A DNA stretch of 64,000 nucleotides, from contig CP150570.1 in NCBI GenBank assembly GCA_049487715.1, forward strand, positions 496,001 through 560,000, given 5' to 3'. Every line of letters starts with the position of its first letter. Position 1 is the first letter of the stretch. The stretch is from Pycnococcus provasolii. Its lineage: Eukaryota > Chlorophyta > Pseudoscourfieldiophyceae > Pseudoscourfieldiales. Positions 30,455 through 40,336 of this stretch are shown piece by piece. Position numbers and translations under genes: made by a program. The notes beneath the pieces are model-generated. The model was not told the DNA's origin. It saw only the letters and a program-made list of their open reading frames with translations, and did not search any database.

Positions 30455-31627
30455 GGTGAGGACGAGCAGCAAGATGATGGCGCCGTGGGCGACGACGCGG
30501 ACACCGCGGTGGACATGGAGGCAGCCCGGAATGAAATATCCGCGCAGTGGATGAAGTCGGCGGAGAGCTTGTGCGATTCGGGCCTCGAACCGGCAAAGAT
30601 GCACAGCCAAGTGTCGACGCTCCTCGCCGGCGTTCGTGCGCGGCTTACGGAGGACCTTAAGGATGGCTACAAAGAGGCACAGCGCGAGCTTCGACGCCTG
30701 ATGGAGGAAAGGGTCAACAATGCAAAGCAGACTGCGAGGAAGGAGGTTGAGCGCCGACAATCCAGCGTCACGGCGCCTGTGCGCGTCGGACAAAGCGCAT
30801 CTGTGGCACCCGCTCCCAACCGATGGCACCTAGCGAGACAAAAGACCAAGTCGGTCGTGATGTTTCAGCAAGCGGGCAAGCCACGTCGGTCACCGGAGAT
30901 TCGGGCCATTCGGGCCGCTCGGCTGAAGCCGTTCGAGACGTTGAACACATGCCTGGGCCGCCTGGACGACGTGAAGGCGAAGATCGATGCCGCCGGCATT
31001 CCCACGGACCACATGGTGCAGAAGGCACGCCGCCGCCTGCGCATCGACCACATGCGCCGCATGACGGAGTACGTGGCGAAGGTGAGCGACTGGAGGCACA
31101 CGGCGGAGCTTGCGTGGCGCTTGGCGGCCGTTCCTCCGGCGGTGCTGACGCTGCACATCGAGGAGCTGAACTACCTGTCCGAGCGGCTCACGAAGGTGGA
31201 GGAACCGATCACAGTGCAGGCTTGGCAGGACTCGGTGGAGGGCTGGCTCGCGCTCCGGGATCTCATGTCGAAGGTGCGCGGGCGCCGCGCGCAGCTCTTG
31301 CTTGAGTCCATCTTCGCGGACGACGAAGTGATTCGCGCGCTGAGCTGGGGCGAGGCGTGCTTGCGCATCAAGGCGCAGGGTGAGCCCCCAGCGGCGCTCA
31401 TGCTCGTGCTGAAGAAGGGCCTCTCCGGTCACGTGAAGGCGAACTACTACGAGTACCAGCAGGAGGTGAAGAAAGAGTTAGAGCGCATCAAGCGCGTGCA
31501 AGACATGCGCGCGCAGTTCCTTGCACTGGCCGGCTCTTTGGTGTTGGCCACTTTCATCGCCGTCGGGAACTTTCTATCGTACCTCCTCGGGCGTTTGGTC
31601 GCTGGGAGGTTCCGCGCGTTTGCGTGA
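29555..31627 (+). CDS. Pentapeptide-repeat protein with poly-Asp linker and C-terminal membrane segment
   Basis: 690 residues from the ATG at 29555; an in-frame ATG at 29381 is possible, but its extra 58 residues look like untranslated leader. Residues about 105-245 form about 25 A(D/N)Lxx units (for example ATLTEANLCRATLTRANC), predicting a right-handed quadrilateral beta-helix. A run of about 13 Asp follows near residue 290 (a GAC microsatellite). The second half is helical and basic (RRLMEERVNNAKQTARKEVERR), and the end has one hydrophobic segment, FLALAGSLVLATFIAVGNFL. I do not recognise the helical half. The protein is probably anchored in a membrane with the beta-helix exposed; partners are unknown. 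Confidence 0.85.
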
Positions 31628-32271
31628 CCGACTGACCGAGTGACCGTGACCAACCAATTAACGTGTGCAAGCAACCAGTATGAGAATGAAACAACAGAAA
31701 ATATATATACAAATTCTTTCAAGAGAGCCCAACGAACATCTAACCACGATCACAGAAGGGGTCCACAGAAGTCACGGAAGAAACAGGTCCCTAACTCCCC
31801 CTCACCGCTGTGTGTAGTAGTACTATGGACTCTACAAGTCTACAGTAGAGTACTTCCCCAATCTTCGGAATGCACCACCTAAAGGTAAGAACTAGGGATA
31901 CCCCCTTGCCTTGCTTGAAATGGATGGATGTTGTCACCTGTTGTTTCGTCACCGCCCCCCCCCCCTGTGTTAGTATTATGTTGTCATATCTTATAGATTC
32001 TGTCGTCATAATCCCTTAATCGGCCCTAACTTTGCGCCTTAACTGAACTGTGTGGCCACCCGTGTTAACAGGTGTTGGTGTTGGTGTGTGGCGGCGGCGG
32101 CGGCCTTCTTTCCAAATGTTGCCCTCATAGGCCTTCTTCGAAGGTTGGCCTCACCTCACCTCGTTGGCCTTCTATTGTTTTTCATTCTTCATATTACTTA
32201 ACTATTACTTAACTTATTCCGTATTACTTAACTATTACAGTACTTATAAAACTTATTCCTTTAAGGTTCCT
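31628..32271. other. Intergenic, 640 bp, with C11 run
   Basis: Between two plus-strand genes. It includes a C11 homopolymer at 31955-31965 and a GGCGGC run near 32090-32104. The last 100 bp are AT-rich with repeated TTAACTATTACTTA-like motifs, and CTTTAAGG lies 15 bp before the next start. No gene is supported. Confidence 0.5.
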
Positions 32272-33040
32272 ATGATGTCTTACTACATGCGCACCTTCCT
32301 CCCTCTTTTGGTTTTCAGTGTGGCCTTTGTTAAGGCGGCTGAGGATGACCACGACCACCACGACCACGCCAACCATACTTCCACGGCTCCGACGGGAAGC
32401 CACGGCCACGAACATGGAAAGTGCGAACACGAACACTGCGTCAAGGCGTTCCAAACCGTCCTCATGGCGCACGACACGTGCATGGACGAACAGCTGCCGA
32501 AAACACTCGAGAATAAGCTGCACTTCTACGAGGAAGGGTGTGAGGAGAACTGGTGCAACACCGCGACGGAGGCGTTCGACCCGATGGCGGTGAAGTGCGA
32601 AAGCCACGACGAACACGAACACGAACACGAACACGAAAAAGAGCCGTGCGGGTGCGTGGCGAAGGAACTTGGGTTCACCATCAAGTGCGACACTGCCAAG
32701 ACCACAGTCACGGCCGCTGTCAAGTATCTGCAGGATAACGTCTGCGAGGTTAAGAAAAACGACACAGCGTGCCAGAAGAACTTCGCCATACTGAACGCAC
32801 ACCACGACCACTGCGACCACGACGACTTGCCCCAGACCGCGGAGCTCGCACTCCACTCGTACGAAGACAAGTTCACGTCGTGCTCTGTTAAGCGACAGTT
32901 CAACCCGAAGGTGGCTCTCTGCCCGGCGGTGAACTGCACAAAGATGGACGCGATGAACGAGGCGTTAAAGGAGCTCGACGAGGAGTGCAAGCCGGCGGCG
33001 CCGACCACTGCGGCCCCGAAGACCACTGCGGCCCCGAAGG

Positions 33041-33078
<38 letters not shown>

Positions 33079-33207
33079 TCCCCGACGACGGCTCCGAAGA
33101 AGCAGGCGGCGGTGACGACTGCGACGACCAAGAGCGCGGCATCTTCGCCGTCCTACGTGGTGGCTGGCTTCGCGTTCCTGTCCTTTGTGACGGCGTACGT
33201 GATGTGA
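32272..33207 (+). CDS. Secreted His-rich protein, probable metal binder with GPI-type tail
   Basis: 311 residues from the ATG at 32272 (another at 32287 would also retain the signal peptide). The hydrophobic signal ends near FVKAAEDD. The mature part begins with HDHHDHANH and GHEHGKCEHEHC, and holds two similar Cys-containing modules of about 80 residues (MAHDTCMDEQLPKTLENKL and HHDHCDHDDLPQTAELALHS) separated by the HEHEHEHEHEKE run. Near the C-terminus is a second tract of seven DH repeats between Ala/Pro/Thr-rich linkers. The final SYVVAGFAFLSFVTAYVM ends in hydrophobic residues, as in a GPI-addition signal. About 14 Cys suggest disulfides. It likely binds Zn, Cu or Ni at the cell surface; no known family comes to mind. 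Confidence 0.8.
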
Positions 33208-33357
33208 TTATATGAAAACAACGACTCGAAAGAAGGGTGGAAAATAAGTCTTGTATTTTGATACTAAGCTAATGGCGAGGTTTTACATGACAACCAACAA
33301 GTATCCGCGCGCGCACACACACGTACACACGTACACACGCACACACACTCCTCCTCT

Positions 33358-35076
33358 TTAGACTGTCGCAAGACGTCCGAGGATGCGCTCCGTGAGATCC
33401 CAAAACGGCGGCACCGTGCTAATCAGGCACTGTTCGTCGGGCGAATGCGCGCCCGTGATGGTTGGGCCGTACGACACCATGTCCACACCACCACCCATCT
33501 TCGTGTTGAGGATACCGCACTCCAGGCCAGCGTGGATCGCCTTGACTGGAACCTTTGTGGCAATCGCGATGTCAGGAACAACGCCCGCCATCTCCTCACG
33601 CGCCAACTGAAGTACCGCGCTCGACATGTTCGGCGCCCAACCGGGATACGCATCCGGCTGGTCCACCGACCCGCCCGCGGCGTTGACGATCATCTTCATG
33701 GAAGCACGAACATCCTCTAGACTCTCCTCGATGCTACTTCTCGTCGAGCAGCCGATGGAGACTTCCGATTCACTCTCGCCCATCTTGACGATGGCGACGT
33801 TGCTGCTCGTTTCCACGAGCTCGGGAATGTCGGCGGAAAACTTCACAGGTCCATCCGGCAAGCCAAGCGCGATGGTCATGAGCGCGACGAGGCTATCGTC
33901 CGTGAGACACTGCGTCGAGGAGGTGTCGACGCCCTTAGCGGTCACCTCAAGTGACAAGTTTGGCTCCACAGACGAGAACTCCGATCTGAACAGCGCGGTA
34001 ACGTCTCCAATCGCCTGCCTGAGCACCTGCTCTTCTTCGTCTGACGTGACGGCTAACACCGCAACACACTCACGGGGGATGGCGTTGCGCTTGTCACCCC
34101 CGTCGATCGACACGAGGCGCACTGCAGTTTTCTGCGACGCGCGGCGCAGTGCACGCATCATCAGCCGGTTTGCGTTGGCGCGGTACTCGTGGATGTTAAC
34201 GCCGCTGTGTCCACCGCGCAATCCGGTCACTGCAATTTCCACCGCTCGTGCGTTTGCGGGCACGGCCGTTTTGCTTACGGGCAGCTTCGCTTTGGTGTCT
34301 CCTCCACCGGCGCACCCGACGAAAAGACAACCCCAGTCTTCCGTATCTAGGTTGAGCATGGTTTTTGCCGTGAGTTTCAGCGCCTTGGCATCAAGCGCGA
34401 AAGCTCCCTGCAGTCCCACTTCCTCGGCGACCGTGAAGAGCGCCTCTATGGGTGGGAGGTTCGCGGTGTCAGGTGCGTCGAGGAGTGCGAGTGCGGCTGC
34501 GACGCCGATTCCGTTGTCGGATCCTAGCGTGGTTGCCTGTTGCGAGCGCAGCCACTCGCCTTTGACTTCGAGTCGAATTCCTTGCGTTTTGAAGTCAAAG
34601 TCGAGGTCGGAGTTTTTCTCGGTGACCATGTCGACGTGTCCTTGTATGAGTACGGGCGGTGCTTGTGCGCCGTTTCCCGATCCCGGTCTGAATATGCACA
34701 AATTCCCCGTTTCGTCGCACGTTCTCTTTAGCGATCGCGCATCCGCGAAGTTCTCGAGATATGCCAAGATGAGTTTTTCGTGGAACGAAGGTCGAGGTAT
34801 GGCAGCGATTTGCGCGAAATGCGTCCAGACGGGGCACGAAGGTAGTTCTCCAATTACGCTGAGGTTGTGATCGAGACATTGTGAGAGAGAGTCAGGCATG
34901 ACGAACGGCGACGATGAAGATGACGACGAAGACGACGAAACACGAGTACTACTAAGGTTACGAGTACGTGAAGAGAAAGAAGTGCTCACAAATAAAGACC
35001 GAACAGGAGGAGGAGGCTTTGAGCACGTGAAGGAGAAGTCTTTGAGCAGTGCTTGAGTCAGAGTCAGAGGGAGCAT
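33358..35076 (-). CDS. PepD-type aminoacyl-histidine dipeptidase (M20C)
   Basis: 572 residues from the ATG at 35076; the frame extends upstream only with GTG. The first 58 residues are Ser/Arg-rich and lack acidic residues, an organelle-type presequence, and an internal ATG (FVMPDSLSQ) could give a cytosolic form. M20 metal and catalytic residues are present: H and D in LIQGHVDMV and GSDNGIGVAAAL, EE in FTVAEEVGLQGA, D in MLNLDTEDWG, and H in TGAHSPDEQC. GLRGGHSGVNIHEYRANAN is the dimerisation domain. The family hydrolyses Xaa-His dipeptides such as carnosine. Length and order match bacterial PepD, so a bacterial ancestry is plausible. Confidence 0.93.
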   Translation of the reverse strand: MLPLTLTQALLKDFSFTCSKPPPPVRSLFVSTSFSSRTRNLSSTRVSSSSSSSSSSPFVMPDSLSQCLDHNLSVIGELPSCPVWTHFAQIAAIPRPSFHEKLILAYLENFADARSLKRTCDETGNLCIFRPGSGNGAQAPPVLIQGHVDMVTEKNSDLDFDFKTQGIRLEVKGEWLRSQQATTLGSDNGIGVAAALALLDAPDTANLPPIEALFTVAEEVGLQGAFALDAKALKLTAKTMLNLDTEDWGCLFVGCAGGGDTKAKLPVSKTAVPANARAVEIAVTGLRGGHSGVNIHEYRANANRLMMRALRRASQKTAVRLVSIDGGDKRNAIPRECVAVLAVTSDEEEQVLRQAIGDVTALFRSEFSSVEPNLSLEVTAKGVDTSSTQCLTDDSLVALMTIALGLPDGPVKFSADIPELVETSSNVAIVKMGESESEVSIGCSTRSSIEESLEDVRASMKMIVNAAGGSVDQPDAYPGWAPNMSSAVLQLAREEMAGVVPDIAIATKVPVKAIHAGLECGILNTKMGGGVDMVSYGPTITGAHSPDEQCLISTVPPFWDLTERILGRLATV

Positions 35077-35450
35077 ACACGCACGAGCACACACGAGCAC
35101 ACACGAGTGGAGCACACACGCTGGGACTAACTCACCTTCTGAAGTGAAGTGAAGTGAGCTGGATGAACGTGTATACGCGCAATAGAAAGGTATGTATGGC
35201 GGATGACGGAATAAAAGAGGATGCCATAAAAGGAGGAGGGAGGGAACCCTAACCCTAACGTAGCCCTAACCCTCATAACCCTAACACCCTAACCCTAACA
35301 CCCTAACACATACCCTCATAACCCTAACCCTAACCTGCAGGGGACGGTGCAGCAAGGCCTCTATGCTGATACCAACTAGGTGGGAAAGACGCGCCCGGGA
35401 CACCTCGGGTTTTCCCACCCCGCATCTTAATCTTAGTTAGTAAGCTTACC
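35077..35450. repeat. Divergent intergenic region with interrupted CCCTAA array
   Basis: Between the divergent PepD and SAP-motif genes. From 35246 to 35335 there are about ten CCCTAA units interrupted by CATA and ACG (CCCTCATAACCCTAACA-type steps). Read on the minus strand this is TTAGGG pointing toward the PepD gene. Confidence 0.8.
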
Positions 35451-36156
35451 ATGGCCTTTGGAGCGTCGTCGTCCTTCTCAGCGGCTTTTATGCGTGGTGG
35501 CCATGGCGGCCATAATGTGTCTACCCGTCAGCTGTTCATCTGGATCGTGACAGCCCTGCTTTTGGGAGTATGTGGATGGTCATCCGGCCTTTTGGTGACG
35601 TATGCGCTCGATGTGACGATGATGACGGCCTCCCCTTCACCATCTGGAGCGGGATCTGCAGCGGCGCGATCACCGGCTCAGAAACAGTCTAAGAAGGGCA
35701 AAAAAGGTAACGCAGGCTCAGGGAAGGCAAAACCTGCGCCGGCAGCACAGAAACCACAAGCGGTGCCACGACCTCTCATGCACACACCAGTGGTGACTGA
35801 GCAAGCTGGGGTGCACGACGACGAGGAGGCGATACCGGCGAGTACGCAGGAACCCGATACGCCAGCTGTCGTACAAACAAGACCAACGGCTGTGATTGGC
35901 GAGTCGGACGCGAGAAAGGAACACGCAGAAATGGAGATGCTCGCCAAGGAGCACGGCTCGGAGGACGACACAAAAGTCGTCGAGAGGACGGCGGATGAGA
36001 AAGTGGGTCTTATGACAAAGGAACAGCTTGCAGATATTCTGCGCAGCCACGGCAAAGGTGGAGGAGAAGTGGACGACCAGCTACCCAAGGCTGAGCTTAA
36101 GTCGCGCGTCTTGAACCTGCTCAGGGAAAAGGGAGGCGACTTGTCAAAGCTCACGA

Positions 36157-36188
<32 letters not shown>

Positions 36189-36488
36189 GCCTCGCCTGAA
36201 GATGCGATGGTCGAGGCTGATCGCACACGCGATCCAGCGCAACAATCACAGCAGGACCTCGTGCGAGAACTTGCTAAGAGAAGTTTGTCCATCTGGGGCG
36301 ACAGAGTGGCGATGGAAAAGAGGCTGAGGCGAGCGAAGCAGAAAGAGGCGGAGCAGGCGTCGAAGATCCTTGTGAGCAAGGAGCACCTCATCGCGCAGTT
36401 GCGCGCGCGCGGCCTGCCGACGCTCGGGAGCAAGGTGGAGCTCGCGGAGAGGCTGCGAACAGGCAGCAGCTATCACGTTGTATCATAG
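35451..36488 (+). CDS. Membrane-anchored SAP-motif protein
   Basis: 345 residues. One hydrophobic segment (LFIWIVTALLLGVCGWSSGL, residues about 28-50) lies near the N-terminus, followed by a Lys/Gly/Ala/Pro-rich linker and an acidic region. SAP-like helix-loop-helix motifs appear at about 192-225 (MTKEQLADILRSHGKGGGEV) and at the C-terminus (SKEHLIAQLRARGLPTLGSK), with a weaker one around DLVRELAKRSLSIWGDRVAM. SAP motifs bind AT-rich DNA or RNA. A membrane anchor beside three of them suggests a protein tethering DNA or RNA to the nuclear envelope or another membrane (compare LEM/HeH proteins). No catalytic domain is seen. Confidence 0.75.
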
Positions 36489-37707
36489 AACACCTTATTC
36501 CATTTCAACATTATTTTGAACTGTTTGACTTTCTTTCACCTTCTTTCCACGTTCGTTGGAGAACGACGTTCAGCTTACTGTACGCACTACGTACCGGCAG
36601 CTCTTTTGCGAGCCCTTAAGGGCAAGGGCGTCCGACATCGACAGGGAGGGAGGGTTAGGGTATACAGGATTAGGGTAGTAGGGGCGTTAGGGTTAGGGTT
36701 AGGGCTAGGAGGGCTCTACGATAGATGTAAAAGTGTCTCGAAGCTTGTGAGCAAAACGATTCTTTGCAGTCGTTGATTTTTGTCTCTTGGTCGGCCTAAA
36801 ACGTCGGCGGATACTCCGCGCCAGGACAACAAAGTTCTGGGGGTTACGATAGTGCGACTTGAGAAGATTTGACCAAGAAACCTTATTGGTGGCCTTTCTT
36901 TACCACAACAACACCTCGCGCTTCAGTTTATTTCTTGTTTTGCTTGTGTATGACTTTGCACAACGATGAGGAACAACGGCCGTGCGAGCCCGTGCTATTT
37001 CTCGCTTGTTTTTCATGAGCAAATCTTTGGGGCGAACAGCAGCCAAGGACGATATATTGTTTTTGGAGGAATTCAAGGCTGATACCTTTCCCGTGCGTGC
37101 GTGCGCTTTTGCGCGCCCTGCCAGGTTGTTTTTGTGCCCAAGCTAAACCTATAGAAAGTCTCCGAACAAGTCTCCGATGAGCTCCGATATCAAGAGCTGA
37201 TCCTGGGAGGCCTCACCCGAGTTCATCCAGGATCCATTTGTAGAGGTACCTTGCAAGCGCCGCCGTAGACGCCTTATTACCAAGTCGTCAAAAGTACCGA
37301 GCACATACCTTTACCAACACTCTAGACTATCATAGACTACCGGGTACGGTTCTAGACGCACAGGATCCCCCTGGCTGCCTGGGAGTAGGGACCCACCAAA
37401 GCACCTTAGTAGACTACCCGGGGGGTAGTGCAGGTAACCTTACTGTACCTAAAAAACGGGAGGGAGTTCGTTTCGTGATCCCCTCGTGAAAAGTGTCATC
37501 AAGTTCTCGTCAACAAGTTCCCTTTTGGAAAGCGCCGGCCGCCATATTCTATTCCCCTTAAGAGAAACACCCTTAAGTTTCTTAAGAGGTACAGTTCGTC
37601 CGTTAAGCTCTGTCTGTCTGTGTAAGTAAGTAAGTGATCTCTGTGAATACGTTTTACTCTCTCGAATACTCGTATAAATACCGATCTCTCGTGCTTCTGA
37701 ATCTTGA
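36489..37707. other. Long intergenic region with TTAGGG array and CTTAAG cluster
   Basis: 1.2 kb. Telomere-like repeats, partly degenerate, lie at 36651-36710. A CTTAAG cluster (three hexamers within 33 bp) lies at 37557-37590, 120-150 bp before the next start. No gene is supported. Confidence 0.6.
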
Positions 37708-39945
37708 ATGAGAACCTATCCTCATGATGATGTTTCCTTCTTCGACAACGTTAAGATGACAGACCTTGCCCCCCGTGATGATGATGGTAATAATAAGAAT
37801 AACAATAACAACAAATACGTTGACGTGCTCATCGTCGGCGCGGGGATCGCGGGACTCACGTGCGCGCGCCGTCTCGCAGGGAAAGGACTCTCCGTCGCTA
37901 TCCTCGAAGCGTCCGAACGGATTGGAGGCGTGTGGAACTCTAAGCACCTCTACCAGGCGGTGACGCTGCAGCAGCACAAGTCGGAGTTCCGCATCGAGGG
38001 ACTCAGCTGGCCGGAACACGCGAGCCCGTTCCCAAGCGCCGACGAGGTGCGCCAGCTCATCGCGGAGTTTGTCGATAGGTTCGACCTTGCAAAGCTCGTG
38101 CACTTTCACTCCGAGGTGGCCAAGGCTGACTACGACGCCGACGCCGAGAAGTGGACCGTGGTCACCAACAAGCAGGTGAGCTACAGGGCGAACTACCTCG
38201 TGTGGGCAGCCGGTGCGCTCGGCAAGCCCGTCTTCCCGCCGAAACTGTCGAGCGCGCTCGAGAACTTTGCGGGCAACGCGCTGCACGCCACCAACTACTA
38301 CCGCGCAACACCCTACGCCGGACGTCGCGTTGCCGTCGTTGGGTGGGGAGCCAGCGGCGTCGAGATCGCGGCTGACCTCGCGGCGAGCGCCAACTGCGAG
38401 GACGTCTGCCTTCTTGCTCGCGTCGGCGACCACGAGTCCACGGGTATCGACTGGTGCCTATCGCGCGACCTGTTCGGCGGCAACGCGGGGCTGTGCGCGC
38501 GATACAGCGGAACGGGCGAGCCGAGGTCGCTGCAGGAGCGCAACGGCGAGGTGGCGCGCCGCATGCGCGAGCGCCACGGAACCGCGCTTGACAAGCTTCC
38601 GGCGAGCCTGCGCTTTGAGGGACGCCGCGAGCCACTCAACAACCGCATCATCGTCTCCGAGAAGCTGTACGACGAGCTGGATGCCGGACGCCTGCGCGTC
38701 GTCGAGGGTGAGGTGGTTGGCGCAGAGGGAAAGGAGCTGAAGCTCAACCACGCTGACGGAACGTCGAGCCTGGCGGAGTTTGACGACGTGATCGTGTGCA
38801 CGGGCTACGACGGGCCTCTCCCCACGCTCAGGAAGGTGCTCAATCCCGCGCCGACGACCGACTCGCTTAGCCTTTACCAGACGATGTTTTCACCCGAGAT
38901 TCCGAAGTGCGCCATCCTCGCGTGCGTGTACGGATTCGTTGCGATCCCAATGGCGGCGGATGTGCAGAGCCGCGTGGTGGCGCGCGTCATCACGGGCGAA
39001 ATCTCGCTGCCGCATGCCAAGGAGCAGATGAGATGGATGGAGCAGCGCATTGCAGCGAGCCCGATGCGCTCGACGCAGTGCCTGACTGACGACACCTTCC
39101 TCCAGGAGCTCGAGGCGCTCGCGGACTACCGCCCGCAGGATGCTGTCATCGCGGCGGCGCCGCCGGAGCCTGAGGCTTTCGAGCCGTGCGAGGAGATGAA
39201 GGATTCGCCCGAATGGAAGAAGACGATGAAGATTTCGAAAAGCAGCTCGATGGAGCTCAGTGACGTGGGCAAGAAGCTCCTGATGAACGCGTTTAAGGAT
39301 ACGACGCCAAAGGAAGCTTACGACCTGTGGGCCGAGACGTACGACAACGACAGCTTTGGCGAAACTGGATTTGGCTTCGACTCCCCGAATATTTGCGCGT
39401 CCATCACCGCCGGGTACCTCAGCAACATGTCACCTGTGTCGGGCGAGAAGTTGATCAGGCTGCTCGACGTTGGCTGCGGCACTGGCATGCTCACGCGCCT
39501 CGTCCGCGAGCGCCTTGCGAATGGCATGAACGGCATGGTCGACGTGAAGGGCTTCGACCTCAGCGAGAAGATGCTCGAGATTGCACGACGTGACGAGGGG
39601 TTGCTTAGCGACGTTGTCTGCCACTCGCTCTCCGACACGCCCTGGCCGTATGCCGACGCGTCATTCGACGTGGCGATGTGCAATGGCGTTCTCATCTACA
39701 TTGACGACAACTTTGGCGGTGTGATGGACGAATTTGCTCGCGTGCTGCGACCTGGAGGCTACGCCGTGCTGATGATCCGCGAGGATAACTACGACAACTG
39801 GGGCGAGCACATGGACAGGCTCGAGAAGGAGCGCGCGTGGCGCCTGATGGAGTGCACGGAGCCGCGCGACAACTTCCTCAACGCCGCGAATGACGAGGGC
39901 GAGGCAATTGTGTGGTACCGCATGTACAGCTTTCAGCGTCTTTAG
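37708..39945 (+). CDS. Flavin-dependent monooxygenase fused to METTL27-like methyltransferase
   Basis: 745 residues. Residues 35-75 hold the FAD-binding GAGIAG motif (VDVLIVGAGIAGLTCARRL). Near 190 is FAGNALHATNYY, which fits the FMO/BVMO fingerprint FxGxxxHxxxY, and near 208 is the NADPH-binding VAVVGWGASGVEIA. The monooxygenase part ends about residue 490 after VSRVVARV-type and ETPMR-like helices. A charged linker (DSPEWKKTMKISKSSS) leads to a class I SAM-dependent methyltransferase: YDLWAETYDNDSF, motif I LLDVGCGTGMLTR near 585, acidic DLSEKMLEIA, FDVAMCNGVLIYI and RVLRPGGYAVLMI. The domain resembles the METTL27/WBSCR27 group. The fusion suggests oxidation and methylation of one small substrate or of its product; the substrate is unknown. 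There is no signal peptide; the N-terminal Asn run is AAT-microsatellite derived. Confidence 0.9.
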   Translation: MRTYPHDDVSFFDNVKMTDLAPRDDDGNNKNNNNNKYVDVLIVGAGIAGLTCARRLAGKGLSVAILEASERIGGVWNSKHLYQAVTLQQHKSEFRIEGLSWPEHASPFPSADEVRQLIAEFVDRFDLAKLVHFHSEVAKADYDADAEKWTVVTNKQVSYRANYLVWAAGALGKPVFPPKLSSALENFAGNALHATNYYRATPYAGRRVAVVGWGASGVEIAADLAASANCEDVCLLARVGDHESTGIDWCLSRDLFGGNAGLCARYSGTGEPRSLQERNGEVARRMRERHGTALDKLPASLRFEGRREPLNNRIIVSEKLYDELDAGRLRVVEGEVVGAEGKELKLNHADGTSSLAEFDDVIVCTGYDGPLPTLRKVLNPAPTTDSLSLYQTMFSPEIPKCAILACVYGFVAIPMAADVQSRVVARVITGEISLPHAKEQMRWMEQRIAASPMRSTQCLTDDTFLQELEALADYRPQDAVIAAAPPEPEAFEPCEEMKDSPEWKKTMKISKSSSMELSDVGKKLLMNAFKDTTPKEAYDLWAETYDNDSFGETGFGFDSPNICASITAGYLSNMSPVSGEKLIRLLDVGCGTGMLTRLVRERLANGMNGMVDVKGFDLSEKMLEIARRDEGLLSDVVCHSLSDTPWPYADASFDVAMCNGVLIYIDDNFGGVMDEFARVLRPGGYAVLMIREDNYDNWGEHMDRLEKERAWRLMECTEPRDNFLNAANDEGEAIVWYRMYSFQRL

Positions 39946-40336
39946 ATTTACAGTGAGAGATCGGAGTGATGGGCTTGTCGCCCTGTCAGGAGGTATTGGA
40001 ATCACGACTCATACATGCATGTTTTGGTTGGGTGTGTGTTTTTTGGTACAGAAAGAATGGCGAGCGAATATGTTAGGCTTCTCGATTTACAGGGATGTGG
40101 CGGCGAATTTTTTACTACTAAGAAGGTTATTTTGGTCAAAGAAGAAAGAAAAAATGACATAGCGCGTCAGCGTGTAATGAATAATGATGCGCTTTCCCCA
40201 ATTTCCTTTTATTTTTTTTCGAAATCACCAAATGCGCCAGTGACTGGGGCTGGATGGTGAACGGACAGACCGTTGGGCGAAGTATTACTGTATGCACAAA
40301 AAATTACAGGTGTCAAAAAAATGTACAGCAACAAAT

